Source: an uncultured Sulfitobacter sp.
Lineage (GTDB): Bacteria; Pseudomonadota; Alphaproteobacteria; Rhodobacterales; Rhodobacteraceae
DNA length: 64,000 bases
Assembly (NCBI GenBank): GCA_947492925.1
Contig: CANLOQ010000002.1
Span: forward strand, 682,001 to 746,000
Reading direction: 5' to 3'
The position numbers and the translations under genes were made by a program. The notes under the pieces were generated by a model. That model was not told the origin of the DNA, made no database searches, and worked only from the letters and a program-made list of their open reading frames with translations. Shown piece after piece: positions 54,332 to 63,665 of the stretch. Numbering within the stretch: the first letter of the stretch is position 1; each line of letters begins with the position of its first letter.

Positions 54332-54676
54332 TCAAATCTGTTCTACGGTGATTTCGTCCATCGCGTAAAAGGCAAGGTGGTCTTTGATCTGGGCCACCGT
54401 GTCTTTTGGATCTTCGTAAGACCAGACCGCATTGTCCAGCGTCCGGCTTTTGGTCACCACGGTATAATAGCTGGCGGTGCCTTTGTACGGGCAGGTGCTG
54501 GAACTGTCGGTCTGATCCAGAAACGCCATCGCGATGTCCTTGCGCGGGAAATAGATCACCGGGGCGTAATCCCCTTCGATCAGTTCAAGCGCGTCCGACG
54601 TCTCGCCCAGAACGGCACCACCGGCGCGCACGCTCCAGGTGCCCGGTGCCTTGCGAATTGTGATGTGGCTGGCCAT
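54332..54676 (-). CDS. DUF427 domain-containing protein
   Basis: 114 residues, one DUF427 domain: GTWSVRAGGAVLGETSDALELIEG, VIYFPRKDIAMAFL, the conserved STCPYKGTASYYTV and NAVWSYEDPKDTVAQIKDHLAFY. Function of the family is unknown. The start at 54676 has GGGGAG in front; the frame is open 21 codons upstream. It is 32 nt downstream of the aminopeptidase gene in the same direction and may share its transcript. Confidence 0.9.
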   Translation of the reverse strand: MASHITIRKAPGTWSVRAGGAVLGETSDALELIEGDYAPVIYFPRKDIAMAFLDQTDSSSTCPYKGTASYYTVVTKSRTLDNAVWSYEDPKDTVAQIKDHLAFYAMDEITVEQI

Positions 54677-54708
54677 GTGTTCTCCCCTCAACCTGCGCAG
54701 CCGCTTTT

Positions 54709-56499
54709 TCAGAGCGGTGCCGTTGCGGCATCCAACCACAGTTTTGTTGCCTGTGATACCCGTGGGCCAATCTTTTCTGCAACCTCAGCGTGATAGCGGT
54801 TCAGCCAGTCGCGCGCGGATGCATCCAGCAAGACGATGTCGATCAGGCGGCGGTCGATAGGCGCAAAGCTGAGCGTTTCCCAGTTCAGCATCGCGCGATG
54901 ATCGTCGCCGCCGGGCAGGGCGGGTGCGGCGCGCACTACCAGCAGGTTCTCGATGCGGATGCCAAAGGCGCCTTCACGGTAGTACCCCGGCTCATTGCTC
55001 AGGATCATGCCGGGTTTCAGGGGCACATTGCTGATCCGGCTCAGGCGCTGCGGGCCTTCGTGCACGCTGAGGTACGCACCAACCCCGTGGCCCAGCCCGT
55101 GGTCAAAATCCTGTCCCGCCAGCCACAGCGGCATGCGGCCCACGGCCTCGATATGGCTGCCCGCAAGGCCCACGGGCCACCGCAGGCGGCTCATGGCGAT
55201 CATGCCCATCAGGACGCGGGTAAAGGCCGCGCGCGCCTCTGCCGGTGGGGTGCCGATGGCGATGGTACGTGTGATGTCAGTGGTGCCGTCCAGATACTGC
55301 CCGCCGGAATCCAGCACCAGCAGATGACCGTCCTGCAGCGTGCTGTCGGTTTCTTCGGTGACGCGGTAGTGCATGATGGCGCCATTGGGGCCGGTGCCCG
55401 CGATTGTCTCAAAGCTGATGTCTTGCAGGGCATTGTCTTTGCGCCGTGCGGCTTCCAACCGGCTGACCACCTGTGTCTCTGTGACGCTGCCCGCAGGCTG
55501 CGCGTCAAGCCACGCCAGAAGCTCGCACAGGGCGGCCCCATCGCGCAAATGCGCGGCGGCGGAGCCGCTTATTTCGGCCTCGTTCTTGCAAGCCTTGGGC
55601 AGCGCGCATGGGTCATCGCCCCAGACGGCACGGTCGCCAAGGGTGTCGGCCACAATCACCGGCACGGATTGTTTCTCGAGCCGCACAGGCCCTTCCAGCG
55701 TTTCAAGGAAGGTCAGAAAGCTTTCCGGCGCGTGGCAGCGCACGTCGGGGCCAAGATGCGCGTGCACTTGCGTAAGCTTTATGTCTGCCATGAAGAGATC
55801 AACGCTGGCATCCGCGTGCAGCACGGCAAAGCCATGTGCCACCGGATTGCGCGGGATGTCCGCGCCGCGGATGTTCAGCAGCCAGTTGTGGCTGTCGGGC
55901 AGGGTGATCACAGCGGCCCGTTCGTCCGCGTCTTTCAGTGTCTGCGCCAGACGCCCCCGTTTGGCTGCGTGGCTTTCCCCGGCAAATTCAATGGGATGCA
56001 CCTTGGCGGGCTGCATCGGCGGGGCGGGCTGGTCGTCCCAGATGCGGTCCACCAGATTGGGGCCGGGCCGGAGCGTGATGCCGCTGCCTTTCAGCGCCTC
56101 TTCGGTCTGGGTGATCTGTCCGGGCGTGTGCAGCCAGGGATCAAAACCAATGCTACCGCCCTCCGGCGATTGGTCTTTCAGCCACGTGGCAAGCGACACT
56201 TCGGGCCAGGGGACGGGCGTATACTCATCCGCCACCTGCGCCTTGACCTGCGTGCGGTAGCGCCCGTCGATGAAGACGCCCGCAACATCGCGCAGGGCCA
56301 CGCAGAACCCCGCCGATCCGGTAAAGCCAGTCAGCCAGGCAAGCCGGTCATCGTGTGGGGCCACATACTCGCCCTGATGGGCATCCGCGCGCGGCACAAG
56401 AAAGCCGTCCAGCCCTTCGGCGTCCAATGCGGCGCGCAGGGCTTTCAGTCGGGGCGGCCCCTGTTCCGGCCTCGCAGTTACCTCGAAACTCTGGAACAT
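54709..56499 (-). CDS. pepP: Aminopeptidase P family metallopeptidase (M24B, Xaa-Pro aminopeptidase)
   Basis: 596 residues, the long three-domain form: two creatinase-like N-terminal domains (LRAALDAEGLDGFLVPRAD at ~22, YRTQVKAQ) and the C-terminal pita-bread domain. Metal ligands can be read: LVLDSGGQYLDGTTDITRT (two Asp), GLGHGVGAYLSVHEGP (His), LSNEPGYY and RIENLLVV (Glu). It removes N-terminal residues preceding proline in the cytosol. GGAGG stands 5 nt before ATG 56499, and this ribosome binding site is part of a dispersed repeat copy. Confidence 0.93.
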   Translation of the reverse strand: MFQSFEVTARPEQGPPRLKALRAALDAEGLDGFLVPRADAHQGEYVAPHDDRLAWLTGFTGSAGFCVALRDVAGVFIDGRYRTQVKAQVADEYTPVPWPEVSLATWLKDQSPEGGSIGFDPWLHTPGQITQTEEALKGSGITLRPGPNLVDRIWDDQPAPPMQPAKVHPIEFAGESHAAKRGRLAQTLKDADERAAVITLPDSHNWLLNIRGADIPRNPVAHGFAVLHADASVDLFMADIKLTQVHAHLGPDVRCHAPESFLTFLETLEGPVRLEKQSVPVIVADTLGDRAVWGDDPCALPKACKNEAEISGSAAAHLRDGAALCELLAWLDAQPAGSVTETQVVSRLEAARRKDNALQDISFETIAGTGPNGAIMHYRVTEETDSTLQDGHLLVLDSGGQYLDGTTDITRTIAIGTPPAEARAAFTRVLMGMIAMSRLRWPVGLAGSHIEAVGRMPLWLAGQDFDHGLGHGVGAYLSVHEGPQRLSRISNVPLKPGMILSNEPGYYREGAFGIRIENLLVVRAAPALPGGDDHRAMLNWETLSFAPIDRRLIDIVLLDASARDWLNRYHAEVAEKIGPRVSQATKLWLDAATAPL

Positions 56500-56508
56500 G
56501 CGCCCCTC

Positions 56509-56531
56509 CTTCATCTTTCCACTATAACTCG
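56509..56531 (-). repeat. Dispersed 23-nt motif, single copy (in front of the aminopeptidase gene)
   Basis: Read on the minus strand it is GAGTTATAGT followed by GGAAAGATGAAG, then GAGGGGCGC and the ATG at 56499. It matches the copies at 10068-10123 and 28805-28828 and here directly adjoins the ribosome binding site. Confidence 0.6.
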
Positions 56532-56542
56532 ACTGCGCCCTC

Positions 56543-58420
56543 TCAGCCGGCGCGGCGCATGCCCATGACGCGCGCCCGTGCCCGGGGATCGCTGTCAAAA
56601 AGCGCGGCCAGCTGTTCGGTCATTGCACCGGCAAGCTGGTCCACGTCCGTGATCGTCACCGCACGGTCATAATAGCGCGTCACGTCGTGGCCGATGCCGA
56701 TGGCCAGCAGTTCGACCGCCTTGCGCTTTTCGACCATCGCGATGACATCGCGCAGGTGCTTTTCCAGATAATTGGCCGGGTTCACCGACAGGGTGGAATC
56801 GTCCACCGGCGCACCGTCGGAAATCACCATCAGGATTTTGCGCGCCTCGTGCCGCGCCATCATGCGGCGGTGCGCCCATTCCAGCGCCTCGCCATCGATG
56901 TTTTCCTTGAGCAACCCTTCCTTCATCATCAGGCCCAGATTGTCACGGGTCCGGCGCCACGGGGCATCGGCGGATTTATAGATGATATGGCGCAGATCGT
57001 TCAGGCGGCCGGGCTGTACGGGGCGGCCATCGTTCAGCCATGCCTCGCGCGCCTGTCCGCCCTTCCACGCGCGGGTGGTAAAGCCAAGGATCTCGACCTT
57101 GACGTTGCATCGCTCCAGCGTGCGGGCCAGAACATCGGCGCAGATCGCGGCGATTGAGATGGGACGCCCGCGCATGGAGCCGGAGTTGTCGAGCAGCAGC
57201 GTCACGCAGGTATCGCGGAATTCGGTGTCTTTTTCCTGCTTGAACGACAGCGGCGTCGTGGGGTTCGCCACGATCCGCGCCAGACGACCCGCGTCCAGCG
57301 TGCCTTCCTCCAGATCAAACTCCCATGAGCGGTTCTGCTGGGCTTGCAGACGGCGTTGCAGTTTGTTGGCCAGACGGCTGACCGCCCCTTTGAGCGGCTC
57401 CAGCTGCTGATCGAGATAGGCGCGCAGGCGTTCCAGCTCTACCGGGTCGGCAAGGTCTTCGGCACCGATGACCTCATCGTGCGTGTCGAGATAGACCAGA
57501 TAATTTGGGTCCGCGTCGGAGACAGGTTGCGGGGCAGGCGGCTCCATCGGGGCGTCGCCGTCGGGCATCTCGGCTTCCTCGCCCAGCTCCTGATCGGCCA
57601 TATCGTCCATGGAGACCTGCGCCTCGGACGCGTCCTGCTGGTCTTCCTGAGACTGCTCGGCGGTGCCTTCGGCATCGTCCTCGTCCTGATCGTCCTGACC
57701 GGTGCTGTCGGGATCGTCCTCTTCTTCCGCGCCTTCTTCGGCCTCGTCTTCCTGATCCTCGTCCAGCGCATCAGGGTCATCGCCCAGCTGATCGGCATAG
57801 CCCAGATCGGTGATCATCTGGCGCGCGAATTTCGCGAAGGCGGATTGGTCATCCAGAATGTCGTTGACGTTCTCGAGCGTGCCGCCCGCCTGATCCTCAA
57901 TGAACCCGCGCCACAGCTCCATCGCATTTTCGGCCCCCGCAGGCAGGTCGCGCCCCGTGGCCAGATGGCGCACGAGGTAGCCCGCAGCCGTGGCCAATGG
58001 CACGTCGCTGGCCTGTTTGGCCTGATCATAGCCCTTGCGCAGCGCGTCGTGCTTGATCTTGACGTCGATGTTGCCGGCGGTGCCGGGCATGTCGCGCGCA
58101 CCCATCGCCTCGCAACGGGCGGTTTCCATCGCTTCGTATAGGTCACGGGCCATTTCGCCCTGCGGGGCATAGCGCGCGTGGGTCTGGCCGTTGTGGTAGC
58201 GCCGGTTCAGCGCCAGCGCGTCCGCCGTGCCGCGCGCCAGCAGCACTTCCTCGCGGGTCATGCGGCGGCTGACTTGCGGCAGCCGCATCGTCTCGCCCGA
58301 CAGGCCCGATGGATCGACGGAATAGGTGACGCTGAGATCAGGATCGTTGGCCATCACCTTGGAGGCTTCTGCCAGTGCCTTTTTGAACGCATCTGCCGGG
58401 TTGTCGGATGGTTTGCTCAT
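56543..58420 (-). CDS. cobT: Cobaltochelatase subunit CobT
   Basis: 625 residues. CobT with CobS forms the chaperone part of the aerobic, ATP-dependent cobaltochelatase CobNST that inserts cobalt into hydrogenobyrinic a,c-diamide. N-terminal helical part ([20 protein letters not shown]), a long acidic stretch (~205-300, many Asp/Glu), and a C-terminal VWA domain with the MIDAS motif DNSGSMRG (~423). ATG 58420 starts the family N-terminus; the longer frame to 58612 is not conserved. cobS lies 840 nt upstream with a small gene on the other strand in between. Confidence 0.96.
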   Translation of the reverse strand: MSKPSDNPADAFKKALAEASKVMANDPDLSVTYSVDPSGLSGETMRLPQVSRRMTREEVLLARGTADALALNRRYHNGQTHARYAPQGEMARDLYEAMETARCEAMGARDMPGTAGNIDVKIKHDALRKGYDQAKQASDVPLATAAGYLVRHLATGRDLPAGAENAMELWRGFIEDQAGGTLENVNDILDDQSAFAKFARQMITDLGYADQLGDDPDALDEDQEDEAEEGAEEEDDPDSTGQDDQDEDDAEGTAEQSQEDQQDASEAQVSMDDMADQELGEEAEMPDGDAPMEPPAPQPVSDADPNYLVYLDTHDEVIGAEDLADPVELERLRAYLDQQLEPLKGAVSRLANKLQRRLQAQQNRSWEFDLEEGTLDAGRLARIVANPTTPLSFKQEKDTEFRDTCVTLLLDNSGSMRGRPISIAAICADVLARTLERCNVKVEILGFTTRAWKGGQAREAWLNDGRPVQPGRLNDLRHIIYKSADAPWRRTRDNLGLMMKEGLLKENIDGEALEWAHRRMMARHEARKILMVISDGAPVDDSTLSVNPANYLEKHLRDVIAMVEKRKAVELLAIGIGHDVTRYYDRAVTITDVDQLAGAMTEQLAALFDSDPRARARVMGMRRAG

Positions 58421-58603
58421 TGCCGCGCCTTTTGCATGGATACAAAGGGTTTCGCAGGTTTTTGAGGGGTGGTCAAACGCAGCGGGGGCAGAAATTCCGA
58501 ACTTTTTTGGAACCTGTCGACGTGCTGTGAGGTTGAGAGGGCAACAGACCTTGATGCAGACGGTATGGTGCCGCAGCGCAGGGGAAACGATAGGAGACAA
58601 ACG

Positions 58604-58897
58604 ATGACACATCTTTTGAAAACAACAGCCGCAACCGCACTGATCGCCGTGATGGCAACCGCCTCTTTCGCTGGCAACACCGGCTCCCCCGCGCAGTCTG
58701 TGGATGCAGATCCGGATGAGTATGTGGCCAAGAAAAAGGTCGATGCTGACGGTGACGCCGTGAACGAAGCGACAGGGTCGCCCGCGCAGTCGGTAGACAC
58801 GGATGAAGACGAGGAAGTGGCGATGGATGACGCAGATGGCAACGGCACAATTGCTGATGAGCTTCCCACCAACTCACCTGCCGTCAGCGACAGCTAA
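58604..58897 (+). CDS. Small acidic secreted protein, 97 aa, unknown
   Basis: Signal peptide [23 protein letters not shown], cleavage near AGN. The 74-residue mature part is very acidic (about 22 Asp/Glu) and contains two copies of GSPAQSVD-x-D followed by D/E-rich stretches, plus a third partial NSPAVSD. No cysteine and little hydrophobic content: probably disordered, maybe metal-binding. AGGAG stands 9 nt before the ATG and a strong terminator follows, so it is a genuine gene. Lies between cobT and cobS on the opposite strand. Confidence 0.75.
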   Translation: MTHLLKTTAATALIAVMATASFAGNTGSPAQSVDADPDEYVAKKKVDADGDAVNEATGSPAQSVDTDEDEEVAMDDADGNGTIADELPTNSPAVSDS

Positions 58898-58922
58898 GAC
58901 ATTGTTTCTTTAGCAAGTAGCG

Positions 58923-58952
58923 CCCCGGATGCGAGAGCATCCGGGGTTTTTT
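58923..58952 (+). terminator. Rho-independent terminator
   Basis: CCCCGGATGC-GAGA-GCATCCGGGG followed by six T; perfect 10-bp stem behind the small acidic protein gene. Confidence 0.93.
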
Positions 58953-59257
58953 GTGTCAGACAGACTTGGTTGCTTTGGAAGGCCGGGTCAGCGCATGCCC
59001 CGATGCGGCAGCGCGATCAATGCGCCGTCAAGGCTTTCGTTCGGATGCTGCATGGCGGTTTACGCGCAATTTGCGCATTTGCTCCGGGTCGCCTGTTGCT
59101 GGCGCGCCGTTGACCCTAAGATGACGCACTGTAGCCATAACGCATGCGTAACGGTGCGCTTGTCGTGCCTCAGGCTGTTCAGCCTAGACCGTAGCCGTAC
59201 TTACAAACCCCGCGAAGAGGATCAAGGTGAGCGCTGTGGCCCCCCAAGACTGCGGTT
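58953..59257. other. Intergenic region between the small secreted protein gene and cobS
   Basis: About 300 nt between two gene ends. ACGCATGCGT (about 59141-59150) is a perfect 10-bp palindrome behind a promoter-like TTGACC-N16-TAGCCA (about 59110). No convincing reading frame; a small RNA cannot be excluded. Confidence 0.3.
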
Positions 59258-60244
59258 TTACCCAAGGCTGACGCTTGCCGCGCTTTCAGGCAGTTCTTCG
59301 TCGAACAGACGCTGGTAGAATTCCGCGACTGTCTGGCGCTCCAACTCATCGCATTTGTTCAGGAAGCTCAGGCGGAAGGCATAGCCCACGTTGCGGAAAA
59401 TCTCGGCGTTTTGGGCCCATGCGATGACGGTACGCGGTGACATCACCGTGCTCAACTCGCCATTCATAAACGCCGTGCGCGTCAGGTCCGCGACCGTCAC
59501 CATCTGTTTGACGGTCTTGCGCCCTTCGGCGGTGTTGTAATGCGGGTTCTTGGACAGGACGATCGCGGTCTCTGCGTCGATGCTGAGATAGTTCAGTGTC
59601 GCCACCAGTGACCAGCGATCCATCTGGCCTTGGTTGATTTGCTGCGTGCCGTGGTAAAGGCCCGTCGTGTCGCCCAGACCCACGGTGTTTGCTGTGGCGA
59701 ATATGCGGAAATAGGGGTGCGGTTCGATTACCTGGTTCTGGTCCAGCAGCGTCAGTTTGCCGTCCACTTCCAGCACGCGCTGGATCACAAACATCACATC
59801 CGCGCGGCCCGCGTCGTATTCGTCAAACACAATCGCCGTGGGGTTGCGCAACGCCCAGGGCAGAATGCCTTCCTGAAAGTCCGTCACCTGCTTGCCGTCG
59901 CGCAATTTGATCGCGTCCTTGCCAATCAGGTCAATCCGGCTGATGTGACTGTCGAGGTTCACGCGCACGGCGGGCCAGTTCAGGCGGCTTGCCACCTGTT
60001 CGATGTGCGTCGATTTGCCCGTTCCGTGATAGCCCTGAATCATCACGCGGCGGTTGTGGCTGAAGCCTGCGAGGATCGCCAGCGTGGTGTCGGGATCGAA
60101 TTTATAGGTGCTGTCCAGATCCGGCACGCGGTCGGTGCGGTCGGCAAAGCCTTTGACGACCATATCTGTATCAATGCCGAAAACATCGCGGACGCTGATT
60201 TCTTGGGTGGGTTTCATGTCAATATCCAGCGCGCCGTCGGCCAT
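59258..60244 (-). CDS. cobS: Cobaltochelatase subunit CobS
   Basis: 328 residues, AAA+ ATPase partner of Cob[20 protein letters not shown] near the start, Walker [10 protein letters not shown] (~77), [17 protein letters not shown] (Walker B ~140) and the sensor region [29 protein letters not shown] precedes the start. Between cobS and cobT is a gene on the opposite strand, so the two are probably transcribed separately. Confidence 0.96.
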   Translation of the reverse strand: MADGALDIDMKPTQEISVRDVFGIDTDMVVKGFADRTDRVPDLDSTYKFDPDTTLAILAGFSHNRRVMIQGYHGTGKSTHIEQVASRLNWPAVRVNLDSHISRIDLIGKDAIKLRDGKQVTDFQEGILPWALRNPTAIVFDEYDAGRADVMFVIQRVLEVDGKLTLLDQNQVIEPHPYFRIFATANTVGLGDTTGLYHGTQQINQGQMDRWSLVATLNYLSIDAETAIVLSKNPHYNTAEGRKTVKQMVTVADLTRTAFMNGELSTVMSPRTVIAWAQNAEIFRNVGYAFRLSFLNKCDELERQTVAEFYQRLFDEELPESAASVSLG

Positions 60245-60374
60245 TGTGTCGTCCTTTCAGTCATGCTCCGTGAGAGGAGATCAAAGTCCGCCCCGTGGTG
60301 CAACATATCCAAGCCACCTGCAAGGGCTGGCCTATCGGTTTCTGTCTCTGTCAGGCCAGATAGATGGCGCGACG

Positions 60375-62027
60375 TTACGCCATAGCAACCTGCGCGCAGC
60401 CGCAGGCGGCTTTGACGGGCCGGTCCGCGCGCGCCTCGGCCAGATCAAGGCGCAGTTTGATGTGCGGCGCCTCGTCCGTTTTGTTCTGGGCGATCAGGCA
60501 ATCATAGAGGCCGCGCAAGGCCCAGACGTTATCGGGGTGCTGGCAGGCGCGGGGCAGGCCGGGGGCCAAGCCAAGATCCTGCCTGAACACCGCCTCGGCC
60601 TCTGCATAGTGGCCCTGCTCGAACAGAAGCGCACCCAGCGCGTGGCGGGTGGGCTGCATCCAGCCCCACGGCTCGTCGTAGGGCAACGCGTCATCCAGTG
60701 CCACGGCATCGCGCAGGCGTTTGAAGGCGGTGTCATAGTCGCCCTTGCGATAGGCCAGTTCACCGTCGAGCATCGCGGTCGCGATCTTTAGCAGGTCAAC
60801 GGCGCGGACGTTGTGCAAAAGGCGGCTTTCGGGGACGCGGGCTTTTGCGGCGGTAAAGACATCGTATTGCGCTTCAGCCTCCGGCACGCGGCCAAGCGCT
60901 GACAGGGCCAATGCCTTGGCGTATTCGATCATCGCGGTTTTCACGCAGCGCGTCTCGGTATCTTCGGGCAGGGGCATTTTCAGGATGTCCTCCCACATGC
61001 CAAAGCGGATCAGCACATGCGGTTCCATGCTCAGATAAGCCTCAAAGAAATCGGCCATCGGGGGGGATTTGATGTTCAGCAGGGCGTCGGGTGTGGTGGC
61101 GTCCATCCCGCGCACGGCGCGCATCGCAGGCTCATATTGTCCAAGGAAAAGAGCGCCGTAGATGACAAAGTGATAGTTGTGCTGGCGGTAGCCGGTGTAG
61201 ATGTTGAACGCGCCTTCACGCTCGAAATAGATCAGGTCAGCCTCGACCGCGCGCTCGTTCCAGCGCACCACGTTTTCGTATTGTCCGCACAGCACGTCAA
61301 TGTGGCTGGGCATGTGCACCAGATGGCCCGCGTCGGGCACCAGCGTTCGTAAAACATCTGCCGCCTTGAGCGCCTTTTCGGGTGTGGGCGACATCTCCAT
61401 CAGGTGCACGTAGAGGTGCGTCAGGCCGGGGTGGTCCATGCCGCCGGGCAGGGCCATGTGCCGCTCAAGCACGGCTTGGGCTTCGAGGGTGGCAGCGCCC
61501 TCTGTGACCTCGCCGGTGTGCAGGTTCCACATGTTCCACGGCGTCAGGTTCAGGAGGGCATCGACAAAGAGGGTAGCGACATCGTGGTCCTGCCCGAACT
61601 TCGCCTGCACCTGCCGCATGGCATCTGCGAACGCGTGATCCCAGGGGGCCATATCTTCCACCGGGTCGCGCTGGGGATAGCGGGCGGTGAGCGCGTGGAT
61701 CAGTGCCGCCTCGGGCGGGGAGGCGTGACCCAGCTGCGCAAGCGCGGCTTGTGTTGCGTCGTAGGCTTCCGCCAGCGCGTCGCGCAGCCCTTTGGAATCG
61801 TACAGCACCCACGGCATGTTGTAGTTCGGACCAGCGGCGTAGGCGTGGCCCCAATGGGCGGCAGCGCAGGTCGGATCGGCCACGGCAGCCCGTTTGAAAC
61901 AGGCGATCGCTTCCTTGTGGTTAAAGCCGTAAAGCCAGTTCAGGCCACGATCGAACCACTGCTGTGCTTCTCCGTTCGCTGTGGTTACTTTTCGGGAAAA
62001 CCGTCCCAAATCATACGGATAGGTCAT
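60375..62027 (-). CDS. Tetratricopeptide repeat protein, 550 aa
   Basis: No signal peptide; TPR-like helix pairs along the whole length, beginning with GEAQQWFDRGLNWLYGFNHKEAIACFKRAAVADPTCAAAHWGHAYA, a start shared by a family of uncharacterised bacterial TPR proteins. Later units include LVHMPSHIDVLCGQYENVVRWNERA (HMPSHI is conserved in the family) and the C-terminal GHYAEAEAVFRQDLGLAPGLPRACQHPDN. Cysteine/His-containing end (ACGCAQ). Function unknown. AAAGGGA before ATG. 16 nt behind the DnaJ-domain gene in the same direction. Confidence 0.85.
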   Translation of the reverse strand: MTYPYDLGRFSRKVTTANGEAQQWFDRGLNWLYGFNHKEAIACFKRAAVADPTCAAAHWGHAYAAGPNYNMPWVLYDSKGLRDALAEAYDATQAALAQLGHASPPEAALIHALTARYPQRDPVEDMAPWDHAFADAMRQVQAKFGQDHDVATLFVDALLNLTPWNMWNLHTGEVTEGAATLEAQAVLERHMALPGGMDHPGLTHLYVHLMEMSPTPEKALKAADVLRTLVPDAGHLVHMPSHIDVLCGQYENVVRWNERAVEADLIYFEREGAFNIYTGYRQHNYHFVIYGALFLGQYEPAMRAVRGMDATTPDALLNIKSPPMADFFEAYLSMEPHVLIRFGMWEDILKMPLPEDTETRCVKTAMIEYAKALALSALGRVPEAEAQYDVFTAAKARVPESRLLHNVRAVDLLKIATAMLDGELAYRKGDYDTAFKRLRDAVALDDALPYDEPWGWMQPTRHALGALLFEQGHYAEAEAVFRQDLGLAPGLPRACQHPDNVWALRGLYDCLIAQNKTDEAPHIKLRLDLAEARADRPVKAACGCAQVAMA

Positions 62028-62043
62028 GGGTTTCCCTTTCGGT

Positions 62044-62670
62044 TCAGTCCTTGAAGCTGCGGCTTCCCTTGATCTGGTCCCAGGCCCACATCACCAGTTG
62101 CAACTGGTCTTCCTGGGACCTGTCGCCGCCGTTCATATCGGGGTGCAGCACCTTGATGAGCGACTTGTAAGCCTTGCGGATTTCCGGCTTGGTCATGTTG
62201 TCCTTGACCTCCAGTATCTCCACGGCACGCCGCTCCGTCGGGGGCAGACGCTTGCCCGCCTGCGGCCCTTTGCCGGGGTTCTGGGTGGCGTTCTTGCCCA
62301 GTACCTGATGCGGGTCCTCGATGCCCAGCCGCGCCCATGCGCGCGCTTCCGGGTCGCCCAGCGGCTTGGTCTTGCGCTCCCACACCTTGTCCTCGGACAT
62401 CTGTGCGTTCATCTCGGCCTCTGTCGTGCCGTCAAAGAAATTCCACTTGAGGTTATACTCGCGCACGTGCTGCTGACAGAACCAGAAATAATCATCCAGT
62501 ACATCGGGGGCCTTGGGCGCGCGGAACTTGCCGGCCTCTTCGCAGCCCTCGTGGTCGCAGACCCGCGTTGACGTCTCGGACGCGCCCGACATGCCGCGAC
62601 GGCCGCGGGGGTTCTTCTTTTTGGATGTCGACACGGACATGTCGAAACCGAAGGGATCTGGCTTGCTCAT
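62044..62670 (-). CDS. J-domain (DnaJ-like) protein
   Basis: 208 residues. An N-terminal Cys/His cluster (CDHEGCEEAGKFRAP ... FWFCQQHVREYN) looks like a small zinc site, and the C-terminal ~70 residues are a J domain (RRAVEILEVKDNMTKPEIRKAYKSLIKVLHPDMNGGD), with the HPD motif that stimulates DnaK. This architecture is common in alphaproteobacteria, usually next to bolA and cobS, as here. Divergent from bolA across 76 nt. Confidence 0.92.
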   Translation of the reverse strand: MSKPDPFGFDMSVSTSKKKNPRGRRGMSGASETSTRVCDHEGCEEAGKFRAPKAPDVLDDYFWFCQQHVREYNLKWNFFDGTTEAEMNAQMSEDKVWERKTKPLGDPEARAWARLGIEDPHQVLGKNATQNPGKGPQAGKRLPPTERRAVEILEVKDNMTKPEIRKAYKSLIKVLHPDMNGGDRSQEDQLQLVMWAWDQIKGSRSFKD

Positions 62671-62746
62671 GGGGATAGACCTTTCCGACTCAGGCGCTTG
62701 AGTTTAGACGCTGTGCCCAGAGATAGAAGGGGGCGGGGTGAAAAAA

Positions 62747-63004
62747 ATGTCGAAGACTGAAGAGATCCGGGAGCGGCTGGAAAAAGCGTTTGATCCCAGA
62801 GAGTTGGAGGTGGCGGATGTGAGCGAGAGCCACCGGGGGCATGCGGGGTTTCAGGAAGGGGGCGAGAGCCACTTTGATGTGCGCATCCGGGCGGAGGCTT
62901 TCAAGGGCATGAACCGGCTGGCGCGGCACCGGGCGGTGCATGCCGCACTCGGGGCTGATCTGATCGGGCGCATCCACGCGCTGGCCCTTGATCTGGATGT
63001 TTAA
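62747..63004 (+). CDS. bolA: BolA family protein
   Basis: 85 residues, class II KH-like fold: EEIRERLEKAFDPRELEVADVSESHRGHAG, ESHFDVRIRAEAFKGMNRLARHRAVHAALG. The conserved His in 'VSESHRGHAG' and 'RHRAVHAAL' are the cluster ligands when BolA pairs with a monothiol glutaredoxin. ATG 62747 is preceded by GGGG; GTG 62738 would add MKK. Divergent from the J-domain gene. Confidence 0.92.
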   Translation: MSKTEEIRERLEKAFDPRELEVADVSESHRGHAGFQEGGESHFDVRIRAEAFKGMNRLARHRAVHAALGADLIGRIHALALDLDV

Positions 63005-63013
63005 GAACGCATC

Positions 63014-63520
63014 CTAATCATCTGATTTTACGGTTTTTCTTGAGGCGGCAAGCGATTTCAGCGGGCCGCTCATATCGTCGACATCACTGGTGTCCTCCAC
63101 CCCGTTGTCGGTCGTGGAATCTTCGGTTTTCGGGGCCTTTTCGGCCTCTGCATCCGGTGCGTTTCCGGCCTTTTCGGAGGGGGGATTCTGGGCCGGTTTG
63201 TCCTCTGGTTCGGGGGCGGTTTCGGGGGTCAGAACGGGGGAATCCGGGGGGGGAAGGAGTTCGGGGGCGAAGGCCTCTGCGACGTCTTCACGCAGGCGGC
63301 GGAAAACCAGCACATTGCGCCATTCTGTCGTGGTGGAGGTGAGGCCCGAACGCTCAATCGAGGGCAGGGTTTCGGCGCGCTGGTATTCCCAGCCGTAGCC
63401 TGCAAGCCCGTTCATAAGCTCTTGGATCGCATGGGAAAACCGCGCTTCGGCCCCTTTGACGCCCTTGGCCTTGAGGCCCTTGGTGGGGGCGGGAACGACT
63501 TTGTATTCGTAATGGGGCAT
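63014..63520 (-). CDS. DUF4177-like N-terminal domain protein with disordered tail
   Basis: 168 residues. The first ~75 (HYEYKVVPAPTKGLKAKGVKGAEARFSHAIQELMNGLAGYGWEYQRAE... VLVFRR) have the DUF4177 look ('yeYkvv... lN..g..GWE... v.vf+R'). The remaining ~90 residues are Pro/Glu/Asp/Ser-rich and low in complexity, probably disordered. Function unknown. Convergent with bolA, the two stops being 9 nt apart. The 11-bp-phased GTRCACC repeat lies about 95 nt before its start. Confidence 0.75.
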   Translation of the reverse strand: MPHYEYKVVPAPTKGLKAKGVKGAEARFSHAIQELMNGLAGYGWEYQRAETLPSIERSGLTSTTTEWRNVLVFRRLREDVAEAFAPELLPPPDSPVLTPETAPEPEDKPAQNPPSEKAGNAPDAEAEKAPKTEDSTTDNGVEDTSDVDDMSGPLKSLAASRKTVKSDD

Positions 63521-63614
63521 GTGCGGTCTCTGGCTGCTGATCGGCGCGTTTTAGCGCGGGTGCGCGGGAAAGGAAACGGGGCAGCGGGTAAGGTTTTGGT
63601 AAGTGTCACCTGCG

Positions 63615-63643
63615 GTACACCCTGCGTGCACCCCCCGTACACC
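63615..63643. repeat. Three GTRCACC units in 11-bp phase (second copy)
   Basis: GTACACC at 63615, GTGCACC at 63626 and GTACACC at 63637; a worn fourth unit (GTGTCAC) lies 11 bp before, at 63604. Same unit, same spacing and an identical 18-nt core as at 3224-3252. Lies between two minus-strand genes. Confidence 0.6.
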
Positions 63644-63665
63644 GCCGCAGCGCGGAATGTGGCGG

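Noticed and set aside
54790-56568. 592-codon open frame antisense to the aminopeptidase gene
   Set aside because: The M24B metal ligands are all on the other strand; the antisense product has no recognisable domain.
58420-59257. Cobalamin riboswitch near the cobalt-chelatase genes
   Set aside because: No B12-box-like sequence was seen before cobT or cobS on either strand.
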